DNA of 23,062 nucleotides. Source: Promethearchaeota archaeon. GTDB taxonomy: Archaea; Asgardarchaeota; Lokiarchaeia; Sigyniarchaeales; SOKP01. This document shows, piece after piece, positions 1 through 7,167 of the stretch. A program made the translations under genes and the position numbers. The number at the start of each line of letters is the position of its first letter. Positions within the stretch are counted from its first letter, which is position 1. Location of the stretch: the NCBI GenBank assembly GCA_030615145.1, contig JAUWZT010000016.1, positions 1 through 23,062 on the forward strand. The letters run 5' to 3'. The notes under the pieces were generated by a model that was not told the origin of the DNA, made no database searches, and saw only the letters and a list, made by a program, of their open reading frames with translations.

Positions 1-401
1 GGACCGTAATCGTGTAAGACCTCTACAAAATGCTTTACGTTAATTGAACCCTTGAATTCTTTTCCAATTCCTTTTAAAATTTTGTTTATCTTTTCCTTTT
101 CGTGTTCGTTATGGTTTAATTCTGTATTTACAAGTTTAAGGGTTTGAAAACAACCATTACATAGTGAAACAATATCTTTTCCTTCGGCTTCGGCAAGCGT
201 TAGGTTACGAGCACCCATTGCCAACCAACTTGTATGGTCAACTGAATTAAAACCAACTGGATCGGGACAGCACGCAAAAGCAGCGTCAGAAGTTTTTATT
301 CCTAGCTTATCAAATACTTTACGGGCGCTAGCTTCTATGAACGGAATTCTGTTGCCAATAGTGCAACCAGGAAACAGTTTATATTCTTCAACTTTTGCCA
401 T
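1..401 (-). CDS. hdrB: Heterodisulfide reductase subunit B (HdrB), 3' part outside window
   Basis: HdrB carries the non-cubane [4Fe-4S] clusters that reduce the heterodisulfide or an analogous disulfide in Hdr complexes. Reading the minus strand from ATG at 401 gives 133 residues beginning MAKVEEYKLFPGC. One complete cysteine-rich CCG motif is visible: C13, C44-C45, then C81-x2-C84, the spacing typical of HdrB. The second CCG motif would lie beyond the left edge. The gene starts 16 nt after the hdrC stop, so the two are very probably co-transcribed; the purine-rich stretch just before the start is only a weak ribosome-binding site. Since no coenzyme M/B pathway is visible here, the physiological substrate in this organism is open. 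Identification is confident; the gene is incomplete only because the window ends. Confidence 0.9.
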   Translation of the reverse strand, partial: MAKVEEYKLFPGCTIGNRIPFIEASARKVFDKLGIKTSDAAFACCPDPVGFNSVDHTSWLAMGARNLTLAEAEGKDIVSLCNGCFQTLKLVNTELNHNEHEKEKINKILKGIGKEFKGSINVKHFVEVLHDYG

Positions 402-417
402 AATAAATTCTCTTTTC

Positions 418-915
418 TTATTTATTTATAATTTTATTTAATTTAGTTTCATTTAATATTGTTTTGACTTCTTCAAGGTTTGGAGTTTCAACTTTAGGAA
501 GTCCTAATTGTTCTCTTCTTCTTTCAATTGCGGGTTGAGGTGGGATTGCTTTGCCACTATCGTAAATCGCTGAAGCTTGAATCGTATAATATTCCGGTCC
601 TTCACCCATAGCAATTGACATATTTTTTAGTACAGTAAAAACGCCAGTTAATTCGATTTTTTGAGGACATATCTCGTCGCATGTGTCGCACATAGTACAA
701 CCCCATATATTAAAACTATCGTCCCCTCTAAATATGTTTTCTCTCAATCCCAGAAAAGAATTTAAGATTAAATTTCGAGGGTTATATCTATTTGGCACGA
801 GATCCGCAACGGGACAAACATCTGTGCAACGATTGCATTGATAGCAATATTTTAAAGCGTCGTGAATGTGAGCATCCATTACCTTCTTTTTTAATTCGTA
901 ATCAATCATTACCAT
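418..915 (-). CDS. hdrC: Heterodisulfide reductase subunit C (HdrC)
   Basis: HdrC is the small electron-relay subunit between HdrA and the catalytic HdrB. The 165-residue protein has two cubane motifs, CYQCNRCTDVCP near residues 24-35 and CTMCDTCDEICP near residues 73-84, and is cytoplasmic with no membrane segment, so it is the soluble HdrC type rather than the membrane-bound DE type. Length fits the family. The start ATG overlaps the stop of the upstream mvhG-like gene by one base (TAATG), indicating translational coupling; a second ATG lies two codons on. hdrB follows after 16 nt. The order hydrogenase small subunit, HdrC, HdrB matches a soluble Hdr/Mvh electron-transfer unit, although HdrA is not in the window. 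Confidence 0.92.
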   Translation of the reverse strand: MVMIDYELKKKVMDAHIHDALKYCYQCNRCTDVCPVADLVPNRYNPRNLILNSFLGLRENIFRGDDSFNIWGCTMCDTCDEICPQKIELTGVFTVLKNMSIAMGEGPEYYTIQASAIYDSGKAIPPQPAIERRREQLGLPKVETPNLEEVKTILNETKLNKIINK

Positions 916-2318
916 TATTCTTCTTCCTCTATTTTATCGTGATATTTATGACCTAAAACGCTATCTGCTAAAGTAAATCTATTAAACAATCCTGCTGGAT
1001 CTTTTATCGCTTTCGTTACCTCGGCGACATCGCGGTCGGCACAGAGAGATCCTAAAGCACTAATAAATTTTAAACCTTGATCTTCTACTCCCACTGGAGG
1101 ACCATAACATCCTAAGCAAGGTGCGTTCCCTTTATTTGGACAAATTGCACCGCAACCGGCTTGTGTTACAGGTCCCAAACATATATAACCTTGCTCTAAA
1201 AAACATGTATCCATGGAGGGTAATCCTTCGTAGTCTCTTTTCAATTCAGTTGGAACTTTATCAGCGACTTCTCTATCGCAATGGCTACAAACAGTTTTAG
1301 AACTGAACTTAAAGTACGGATCGTTCTTTAATAGGAACAATGAAGCTCCTACAATTTCATCGATAATATTAGTCCCAGTTGGTTTGACATCTAAAATTAA
1401 TTTTGGACCTTTCTCAGTTTCAATTTCTTTTACTTTGAAACTGTCGGGTTCGTAAGCTAGTCGCTGCAATAAATCTCCCCTAAAATAAAAGTTGGTAAGA
1501 TTAGACGCGCCTAGGTACAGATCAAGGAAATGCTGTAAACTAGCTCCTGTTTCAGCGTCTAATTCTTCCACACCATCTAATATCTGTTTTAATTGCTTAG
1601 ATTTCTCACCCGGCTTATTTGTGGGCTTAAAGCAACCAAAACATATATCTCCCTCGTGGGGACACATTAATTCACATCCTGCAGCTGTAATTGGTCCATA
1701 ACACAAATAATCATTATCTAGAAAACAACCATCTTTGAAAAGGCCGCAATTATCACATACACACTTATTCTTGTCAAGAGAGCTTGGTCCCTCGCCAACT
1801 AATGTGAATAAATAGGTTATCGCAGCTACTATGTTATCCGTCGTTGGTGGACATCCCGGGATAAATACATCTACATCAATTATATCTTTTACATTAACAA
1901 TAAATTCCTCGATTCCAGGAACGTGTTGGTCTGGCTCCTTTGGATTTTCGTCAGTAATAGATTCGGTTTCCATAAATTTTCTTTTTGTTAATTCGTCTTT
2001 ATCAAACAAATTTGCTAAGCCTGCTATACTTCCATAACAAGCGCAGGCCCCAAAAGCAACTATTATACTGCATTTCTTTCTCATTAATTTAATATTGGCT
2101 GTATCTTGTTTAGTTCTAGCTACACCTTCTAAGAATCCAACAACAATACTTCCATCTTTCCTTGCTTTCAATGAATCGTGCTTGAAATCAACTACAGTCG
2201 GCCAATAGACAATATCTAAATTAGGCAGAATATTGAGTAGTCCTAGATGGGCGTTCAATAAACTCTGATGACAACCCCAACACGAACTTAACTGCATAAA
2301 CGCAACGAGTACAGGCAT
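915..2318 (-). CDS. mvhG: MvhG-like [NiFe]-hydrogenase small subunit with duplicated FeS domain
   Basis: This is the electron-transfer small subunit of a group 3 (F420-non-reducing, Mvh-type) [NiFe] hydrogenase. The N-terminal half has the proximal-cluster ligands C13-x2-C16, a GACACYG motif (C92/C94) and GCPP (C156). It then carries two copies of the C-terminal iron-sulfur domain. Copy 1 (about 186-232) has C188, C191, C198, C206, C215, C219, C226, C229; copy 2 (about 344-408) has C344, C347, C372, C380, C389, C393, C401, C404. Both share the signature C-x-GP-x-T-x-AGC then C-x-GC. At 467 residues it is far longer than the roughly 300 residues usual for MvhG, and the difference is the extra copy. 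It is first in the cluster, followed by hdrC with a 1-nt overlap. No large catalytic subunit is visible here; it may lie left of the window. Confidence 0.88.
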   Translation of the reverse strand: MPVLVAFMQLSSCWGCHQSLLNAHLGLLNILPNLDIVYWPTVVDFKHDSLKARKDGSIVVGFLEGVARTKQDTANIKLMRKKCSIIVAFGACACYGSIAGLANLFDKDELTKRKFMETESITDENPKEPDQHVPGIEEFIVNVKDIIDVDVFIPGCPPTTDNIVAAITYLFTLVGEGPSSLDKNKCVCDNCGLFKDGCFLDNDYLCYGPITAAGCELMCPHEGDICFGCFKPTNKPGEKSKQLKQILDGVEELDAETGASLQHFLDLYLGASNLTNFYFRGDLLQRLAYEPDSFKVKEIETEKGPKLILDVKPTGTNIIDEIVGASLFLLKNDPYFKFSSKTVCSHCDREVADKVPTELKRDYEGLPSMDTCFLEQGYICLGPVTQAGCGAICPNKGNAPCLGCYGPPVGVEDQGLKFISALGSLCADRDVAEVTKAIKDPAGLFNRFTLADSVLGHKYHDKIEEEE

Positions 2319-2352
2319 TCTTATAATTTCCTCAATACAATCATATATCTTA

Positions 2353-2362
2353 TTTTATATAA
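2353..2362 (-). promoter_or_regulatory. Probable TATA box of the mvhG-hdrC-hdrB cluster
   Basis: On the minus strand the sequence TTATATAAAA lies about 35-45 nt before the mvhG start, a distance consistent with an archaeal promoter and a short leader. A GAGG ribosome-binding site follows, 11 nt before the ATG at 2318. The assignment is by position and motif only. Confidence 0.4.
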
Positions 2363-2507
2363 TAATTATATTGGTTTAATGCAAAATTTATTAAAAAATT
2401 TGGTAAATCAAAATTTAGTTTAATCTCTTTTATTTACTTCCGAAATTAGAAGAAATCTTTTTCTAATATATGAAACAGTACTTGACTAATTGAATAAAAA
2501 ATTACTT

Positions 2508-2735
2508 TTATTCCTTAATTCCTTTATTTTCTTTTAGCACTTTTAAAGTACTTGTATTTTCTTCAATGGCTAATATGTTCGATTTGCCAAAATTGTCTAA
2601 ATCGTCTTTACTAAATTTTAAATTATATTCAGTATATTCGAAAGTGTCGCTATAATTTTCTTTCCATTATATCGGGGGCAAAGGATATCTGTTAGTTTTC
2701 AATTGCTGGTCACATTCTTTATAAATAATAATATC
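2508..2735 (-). pseudogene. Unidentified gene relic between mvhG and the LVIVD gene
   Basis: The 468-bp gap between mvhG and the LVIVD gene has a protein-like minus-strand frame that no start codon opens. From 2735 to the stop at 2508-2510 it gives about 75 codons interrupted by one in-frame TAA, with stretches such as KECDQQLKTNRYPLPPI before the stop and NYSDTFEYTEYNLKFSKDD after it. The amino-acid composition is balanced and acidic/aromatic rather than the Lys/Asn/Ile run expected of random AT-rich DNA. I do not recognise the family. It may be the 3' end of a gene lost by recombination, or chance coding potential. Confidence 0.3.
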
Positions 2736-2757
2736 TTAATATCTAAAAGATATCTTT
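2718..2757 (+). promoter_or_regulatory. Probable promoter region of the LVIVD gene with palindrome
   Basis: TTTATAAATA at 2718-2727 is a TATA-like box 60 nt before the ATG at 2787. A perfect 12-bp palindrome AAAGATATCTTT (2746-2757) sits between it and the gene, near the expected transcription start, and could be an operator. The assignment is tentative because the region is very AT-rich. Confidence 0.3.
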
Positions 2758-2786
2758 AAAAAAATTAAAGATAGTGGTGTAAATTA

Positions 2787-3122
2787 ATGCAGAAATCAAA
2801 AAAAATAAACATCTTGTTGATTATTATACTTATTTCAATGTTTATAGTAACTCCAAATTTGTTAATAAGTATACAGAGAGAAATCGGTATTCCCATTGAC
2901 GAGAAGAATTTTAACGAAATTATTAATACACGACCACCCCAAGAATCTTCTGTTTACTACGAACCCACGACCGGAGCTGCATACGATGTTTACGTGAGCG
3001 GAGATTATGCCTACGTAGCGGATGATGGTTCGGGCTTGGCGGTCATCGATATTTCCGACCCGACAGACCCAGGAACGCCCATCTACGAAGACACGATTGG
3101 AGGTGCACATGCGTTTTCGTGA
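2787..3122 (+). CDS. N-terminal fragment of the disrupted LVIVD surface protein
   Basis: As it stands this open segment encodes 111 residues: a hydrophobic export signal in residues 8-30, a short linker, and the first LVIVD repeat. It then leaves frame after GGAH and stops at TGA (3120-3122). Only this piece would be made from the gene's own start without frameshifting, so any product would be a short secreted stub. Confidence 0.5.
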   Translation: MQKSKKINILLIIILISMFIVTPNLLISIQREIGIPIDEKNFNEIINTRPPQESSVYYEPTTGAAYDVYVSGDYAYVADDGSGLAVIDISDPTDPGTPIYEDTIGGAHAFS

Positions 3123-4060
3123 GCGGTGATTATGCCTACTTGGCACATTCTTATACGGGCTTGGCGGTCATCGACATTTCCGCCCCGATAGACCCGGGAA
3201 CGCCCGTCTACGAAGACACGACTGGATATGCACGTGGCATTTACTTGAGCGGAGATTATGCTTATGTGGCGGATAATAATTCAGGCTTGGCGGTCATCGA
3301 CATTTCCGACCCGACAAACCCGGGAACGCCCTTCTACGAACCCACTACCGGAAATGCGAGTGACGTTTACGTAAGCGGAGATTACGCCTACGTGGCGGAT
3401 GGAGGTTCAGGCTTGGCAGTCATCGACATTTCCGATCCGACAGACCCGGGAACGCCCTTCTACGAACCCACGACCGGAGCTGCATGGGGCGTTTATGTGA
3501 GCGGAGATTACGCCTAGGTCGCGGATAATAATTCCGGCTTGGCAATCATCGATATTTCCGACCCGACAGATCCGGGAACGCCCGTCTACGAACCCACGAC
3601 CGGAAGTGCATATGGCGTTTACGTGAGCGGAGATTACGCCTACGTGGCGGATGGTAATTCGGGCTTGGCGGTCATCGATATTACTGACCCGACAGACCCG
3701 GGAACGCCCATCTACGAACCCACGACAGGAAGTGCATATAATATTTATGTGAGTGGAGATTACGCCTATGTGGCGGATAATAATTCCGGCTTAGCAGTCA
3801 TCGATATTTTCGACCCGACAGACCCGGAAACGCCCGTCTACGAACCCACAACCGGAGCTACATGGGGCGTTTACGTGAGCGGAGATTATGCCTACATAGC
3901 AAATAATAATTCGGGCTTGGCGGTCATCGATATTTCTGACCCGATAAACCCGGGAACGCCCATCTACGAAAACACGACCGGATTTGCACATGGCATTTAC
4001 GTGAGCGGAGATTACGCCTACTTGGCGGATGGTACTTCCGGCTTGGCGATCATTCAAGTC
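2958..4060 (+). repeat. Tandem 126-bp repeat array (nine LVIVD units)
   Basis: Nine head-to-tail units of 126 bp encode the LVIVD propeller repeats. Units are highly similar at the DNA level, including synonymous positions such as GTCATCGA(T/C)ATT and CC(G/A)GGAACGCCC. The array is visibly richer in G+C than the AT-rich DNA around it. The first unit begins with a partial YEPTTG element and the last ends at GLAIIQV. High DNA identity makes it prone to unequal recombination and assembly collapse. Confidence 0.85.
3119..3517 (+). CDS. Central fragment of the disrupted LVIVD surface protein
   Basis: This segment holds repeats 2 to 4 and the beginning of repeat 5, in the frame shared with the C-terminal part. 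It has no ribosome-binding site or signal peptide of its own; its nominal ATG is created by the shifted frame inside repeat 1. It ends at the TAG that replaces the second Tyr codon of SGDYAY. It is unlikely to be translated independently. Confidence 0.45.
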   Translation: MSGDYAYLAHSYTGLAVIDISAPIDPGTPVYEDTTGYARGIYLSGDYAYVADNNSGLAVIDISDPTNPGTPFYEPTTGNASDVYVSGDYAYVADGGSGLAVIDISDPTDPGTPFYEPTTGAAWGVYVSGDYA

Positions 4061-4753
4061 CGAAAGAGGGTTAATCTAGGAGTCCCGATAATAACAAATG
4101 TTCCGAGCGATTTCACTGTGGAAGCGGGATATACCTGGCAGAGCTTGTCGTGGACGGCAACTGATTCAAATCCAGATAATTATACGATCGAACTGCAAGG
4201 GACGGGAATAGTTGCAGGTCCGACCGTATGGACGAGCGGAAAGGAAATTAAATACGACATTCCCACTGGATTTAACGTAGGATCGTACATTTATACGGTA
4301 AACTTCAAAGATCTTAATGGCTATTTCATCACCGATAGCGTCAATTTTACAGTTGAAGACACGACCGATCCTTATATAACCGTTAGACCTAATAGTTTCA
4401 CAGTGCAAGTGGGATATACAGGGCAGACTCTGTCTTGGACGGTAACTGATGAAAATCCTGATAATTACACGATTGAACTCCAAGGGTCAGGGAATGTAGC
4501 AGGACCTATTACCTGGACATCTGGTGTACCAATTACATATAACATCCCCGATGGATTTAGCGTAGGATATTATCGTTATAAGGTTAACTTTACGGACGAC
4601 TACGGTTATTCTTCAATTGACAGCGTTACATTTTCTGTAGGTGATGATGAAACGCCTGGAGGAGCAATTCTTTTCGGATTAATTATTACAGCTTTGGGAG
4701 GAGCAGTAATAGGCGTTATAGTTGTAGTATTAATAAGAAGAAAGAGGAAATAA
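3539..4753 (+). CDS. C-terminal fragment of the LVIVD protein: repeats, Ig-like domains, anchor
   Basis: The largest intact piece (404 residues) carries the rest of repeat 5 through repeat 9, two homologous Ig-like domains (roughly residues 190-280 and 281-370) and the anchor helix GAILFGLIITALGGAVIGV with a basic tail. It lies in the same frame as the central fragment, separated only by the TAG and 21 bases. It has no export signal, so on its own it could not reach the surface. The Ig-like domains resemble the last domain of the 895-residue protein encoded at 17092-19779. Confidence 0.6.
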   Translation: MAIIDISDPTDPGTPVYEPTTGSAYGVYVSGDYAYVADGNSGLAVIDITDPTDPGTPIYEPTTGSAYNIYVSGDYAYVADNNSGLAVIDIFDPTDPETPVYEPTTGATWGVYVSGDYAYIANNNSGLAVIDISDPINPGTPIYENTTGFAHGIYVSGDYAYLADGTSGLAIIQVRKRVNLGVPIITNVPSDFTVEAGYTWQSLSWTATDSNPDNYTIELQGTGIVAGPTVWTSGKEIKYDIPTGFNVGSYIYTVNFKDLNGYFITDSVNFTVEDTTDPYITVRPNSFTVQVGYTGQTLSWTVTDENPDNYTIELQGSGNVAGPITWTSGVPITYNIPDGFSVGYYRYKVNFTDDYGYSSIDSVTFSVGDDETPGGAILFGLIITALGGAVIGVIVVVLIRRKRK

Positions 4754-4776
4754 TAAACGAAACTTAAATCCTATAA

Positions 4777-4802
4777 TTTTTTCTAACATTTTTTTTTCTT
4801 TT
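4777..4802 (+). terminator. T-tract terminator after the LVIVD gene
   Basis: About 25 nt past the TAA of the LVIVD gene come successive T-runs (six and eleven T's, split by CTAACA). Poly-U tracts without a stable hairpin are the usual archaeal intrinsic termination signal. The next gene is convergent. Confidence 0.45.
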
Positions 4803-4883
4803 ACTTATTTTATTATTATTTAGTCAGGTACTGATGTAATGTATTAAAAGAAAACCGAAAAATGTTTTTTTTTTCAGTTATTA

Positions 4884-6467
4884 CTAAAATGTATATCTTT
4901 TTCCTTTTTCAGGCAAAATTACTTTTCCAGATAATCCAAATTCTTGAAATGTTTCGGGATGTTCCGTATGTACGGGTATTATATTTTCGACATCAATTTT
5001 TTGAAGAAAATCTATTAAGTCATCTATGTTGCAATGCCCTGACGAATGAACTGTTTCAGTTTTTGATATTCCGAATCTTTTTAGCCATGTATCTAATTTT
5101 TCTTCTTTTATGATCATCTCTTCATTAAATGGGTCAGTAACAGAGTTTAGAAATAAAGTTTTACCAGGTTTCTGATCCAAATCGATTAATTCACTCAGCA
5201 TAAAATAGTCAAGATAGAGTAAATATTTTTCAGGTTCTTTTTTAACATCCTTGTATGTAACATAGTTACCAATTTTAAGGATATCTTTTTGATATCCTTT
5301 ATAATCTGCGGATTCGAATTTGCCCCAACCTTTTCGTGGTAGATATATAACGAAGTTTTTATCACTAAAATCAGGAAGATCATAATTGTTATAATATTGT
5401 TTTATTACACTTTCTTCCATATTATCAAGTCTCATTCTAAAGCAATCGATTAAGTGAAATATTTTGGGGGTAATCGCGAATCTTCGATTGAACTTTTTTG
5501 CAAGCGAATAATATAATAAAATCCTATCGAGACTTCTAGAAGGACATCTCACAAGAATTAACCCCGGATGATTCCTAATAGTTTCTCTTGAGCGAACTTC
5601 TACATCGCTTTCAGATTGTTCATCCCTACGATATAATCCTTTCTTAAAATCTTCAATATTCGGAACTCTTGTACCTTCAGTAATAATTGTTATTGGATTG
5701 GATTCACAAGCTTGTTTAATAAAATCATTCACCCAAACACTATGAGATCCATGCCGTCTAAAATCGCCTGTGTAAATGACACTTCTCCCATCGTTCTCAA
5801 TAATATAGGAACAAGCACCTGGAATTGAATGGTCTGTTTGAAACTGAGTAATATTGACCTCGCCTTGAGACGATTTAAATGACAAAGGTATGCCTTCTTT
5901 TATAATCTTAATTGGTCTCTTAATTTCTGATTGATTGTAATCAGGTTTGGTCGCTCTCTTATATTCAATTTCACTATCCTTACTTTGTCTTTTTTTTGGT
6001 ACGATTTTAAAAGTTTCATAAAAATTTAAAACTTCATATAAGAGAGGGTCATTTGAAGTGCTTGTAAGATGTTCGATTATCGTATTTGAAATCCAGTTCA
6101 TATAGATTGGTGTTTTTTGTTTGAGAAAACATATGAATTTGTAGTGGTCCATATGTGCGTGCGTAAGAAAAAAGGCATCAACAATATTTTCATTATTAGT
6201 AATAATTTTATATGGTTCTGAATTCAAAATATCAGAAAATGGTGTAATTAGATCGTTCCGGTATAATTTATTAATGGAGGGTATAAGACCTAAGTACAAA
6301 TAATCAATAATTCCATTTAATTTGCGTGGATTTAGGAATTCTGAAAAGTATTTTTGATTTTCACTAAAAGAAAGACCAAAGTCAAAGAGGAACTTTTTAT
6401 CTCCAATATTAATGAAGATTTTATTTCCTCCAATTTCGTTAATTCCACCAAAAATTTCAAGATTCAT
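4884..6467 (-). CDS. MBL-fold hydrolase, RNase J / beta-CASP-like
   Basis: A 527-residue metallo-beta-lactamase-fold protein. The opening GGINEIGGN resembles RNase J-type enzymes. Metal-site motifs run in order: H103-A-H105-M-D107-H108, H213 in TDHS-x-PG, D235 in YTGDF, then H474-SSG-H477 and H500/H503 near the C-terminus, where beta-CASP nucleases have their late motifs. Insertions between motifs 2 and 3 (about residues 140-200, highly charged) are longer than in standard RNase J, and the residues after the HxHxDH motif are YKF rather than the usual glycine-rich turn. Nuclease activity is therefore inferred from the fold. It stands alone: convergent with the LVIVD gene, and 143 bp from the next gene. 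No function in a named pathway can be assigned. Confidence 0.75.
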   Translation of the reverse strand: MNLEIFGGINEIGGNKIFINIGDKKFLFDFGLSFSENQKYFSEFLNPRKLNGIIDYLYLGLIPSINKLYRNDLITPFSDILNSEPYKIITNNENIVDAFFLTHAHMDHYKFICFLKQKTPIYMNWISNTIIEHLTSTSNDPLLYEVLNFYETFKIVPKKRQSKDSEIEYKRATKPDYNQSEIKRPIKIIKEGIPLSFKSSQGEVNITQFQTDHSIPGACSYIIENDGRSVIYTGDFRRHGSHSVWVNDFIKQACESNPITIITEGTRVPNIEDFKKGLYRRDEQSESDVEVRSRETIRNHPGLILVRCPSRSLDRILLYYSLAKKFNRRFAITPKIFHLIDCFRMRLDNMEESVIKQYYNNYDLPDFSDKNFVIYLPRKGWGKFESADYKGYQKDILKIGNYVTYKDVKKEPEKYLLYLDYFMLSELIDLDQKPGKTLFLNSVTDPFNEEMIIKEEKLDTWLKRFGISKTETVHSSGHCNIDDLIDFLQKIDVENIIPVHTEHPETFQEFGLSGKVILPEKGKRYTF

Positions 6468-6494
6468 TTTTACATTATGGATAAATGAATTGTA

Positions 6495-6504
6495 GATATA
6501 AAAA
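6495..6504 (-). promoter_or_regulatory. Possible TATA box of the MBL-fold gene
   Basis: On the minus strand TTTTTATATC lies about 30-35 nt before the ATG at 6467, a spacing compatible with a nearly leaderless transcript; no ribosome-binding site is evident before this start. The assignment is weak because the gap is AT-rich throughout. Confidence 0.3.
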
Positions 6505-6610
6505 TAATAACCCTAAATAGAATCATAAAACAATTGAGATATAAAACTTTACTTTACGATTTCATTTAATATTAGTTAGAATCGTTGCTTTTTACTTTTT
6601 ATGTAGAAAC

Positions 6611-7081
6611 TTATTTTTTCACTTTCTCAGGTTTCTTTATTCCGTATCGACCAATAACAGCAAGGATAGTTCCTGTGAACGCAAGCCCTGTATTGTAAGT
6701 AAACAGGCTGTACATTTGAGTCAAAACTGTTTGAACGGCAGGGCTGACGGCAATATCCGAGTATCCTAAGACCCTAATACCTACATATAAGACTAACCCT
6801 AATATTCCAAAACTCGTGGCAACCATAATGATAATTTTACCTAATCTAATTTGGTCAATCAATATCAAGATAGCTCCTACTATAACAGAATATCCCCCAT
6901 AAAAGGCAATGAACTCTAAAATAATTAGTATTACGGCAACCAATGGCATAAATTCTGGACTAATATAAGAAGATACAAGATTAGCAAAATAGATGTAAAA
7001 CTCGGCGCTCCCAATTGCTGAACCTATAATCATTAAAATTCCACCAAGAAAACACAATAAAATCCATATTGAATTTTTCAT
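6611..7081 (-). CDS. Small membrane protein, about four transmembrane helices
   Basis: A 156-residue integral membrane protein of unknown function. Four hydrophobic segments are seen, roughly residues 4-26, 44-72, 78-102 and 128-145 (the last preceded by a polar stretch), with a basic C-terminal tail KKPEKVKK. I chose ATG at 7081 (MKNSIWILL), which gives the short positive N-terminus expected before a first helix; a GTG at 7090 would add three residues. No catalytic motif is recognised. It lies 77 bp downstream of fdhD on the same strand, close enough for shared transcription, but an AT-rich promoter-like region with an AGATATCT palindrome separates them. Confidence 0.7.
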   Translation of the reverse strand: MKNSIWILLCFLGGILMIIGSAIGSAEFYIYFANLVSSYISPEFMPLVAVILIILEFIAFYGGYSVIVGAILILIDQIRLGKIIIMVATSFGILGLVLYVGIRVLGYSDIAVSPAVQTVLTQMYSLFTYNTGLAFTGTILAVIGRYGIKKPEKVKK

Positions 7082-7167
7082 TAATCCCACTTTTTAAATT
7101 TTTTTTTTATTTAGATATCTTTAAGATAAAAATTAAAGTTTGAGTTTTTACATCACAATGATTAGAA

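Larger units (their letters stand above)
2787..4753 (+). pseudogene. LVIVD beta-propeller surface protein, disrupted by frameshift and stop
   Basis: Conceptually one gene of about 655 codons for an exported, membrane-anchored protein. In order: signal peptide or N-terminal helix (MQKSKKINILLIIILISMF), nine 42-residue LVIVD-type repeats with the core SGDYAYVAD...GLAVIDISDP, two about 85-residue Ig-like domains (each with WT-x-TD-x-NPDNYTIELQG), and a C-terminal transmembrane helix ending in RRKRK. Two lesions split it into open segments 2787-3122, 3119-3517 and 3539-4753. A missing G near 3111 shifts the frame: CATGCG stands where the other units imply CATGGCG. A TAG at 3515-3517 replaces the Tyr codon of SGDYAY in the fifth repeat. 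With one base restored, every segment continues the same repeat register. It could be a decaying gene, or less likely an assembly error in a near-identical repeat. Confidence 0.8.

Noticed and set aside
3515..3517. Amber codon as pyrrolysine
   Set aside because: The position is a conserved Tyr in every other repeat, and the protein is not a methylamine methyltransferase; mutation explains it.
3791..4057. Long minus-strand open frames across the LVIVD repeats and Ig domains (also 2862-3146 and 4166-4483)
   Set aside because: They are antisense shadows of the repeat array: each repeats with the 126-bp unit and encodes low-complexity, Arg/Val-rich sequence with no start signals.
2958..4060. Regular repeats as a CRISPR array
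   Set aside because: Units are 126 bp, contiguous, in frame and encode LVIVD repeats; there are no spacers.
5195..5383. Small frames inside the MBL gene (also 4862-5113 on the plus strand)
   Set aside because: Fully contained in, or antisense to, a conserved enzyme gene.
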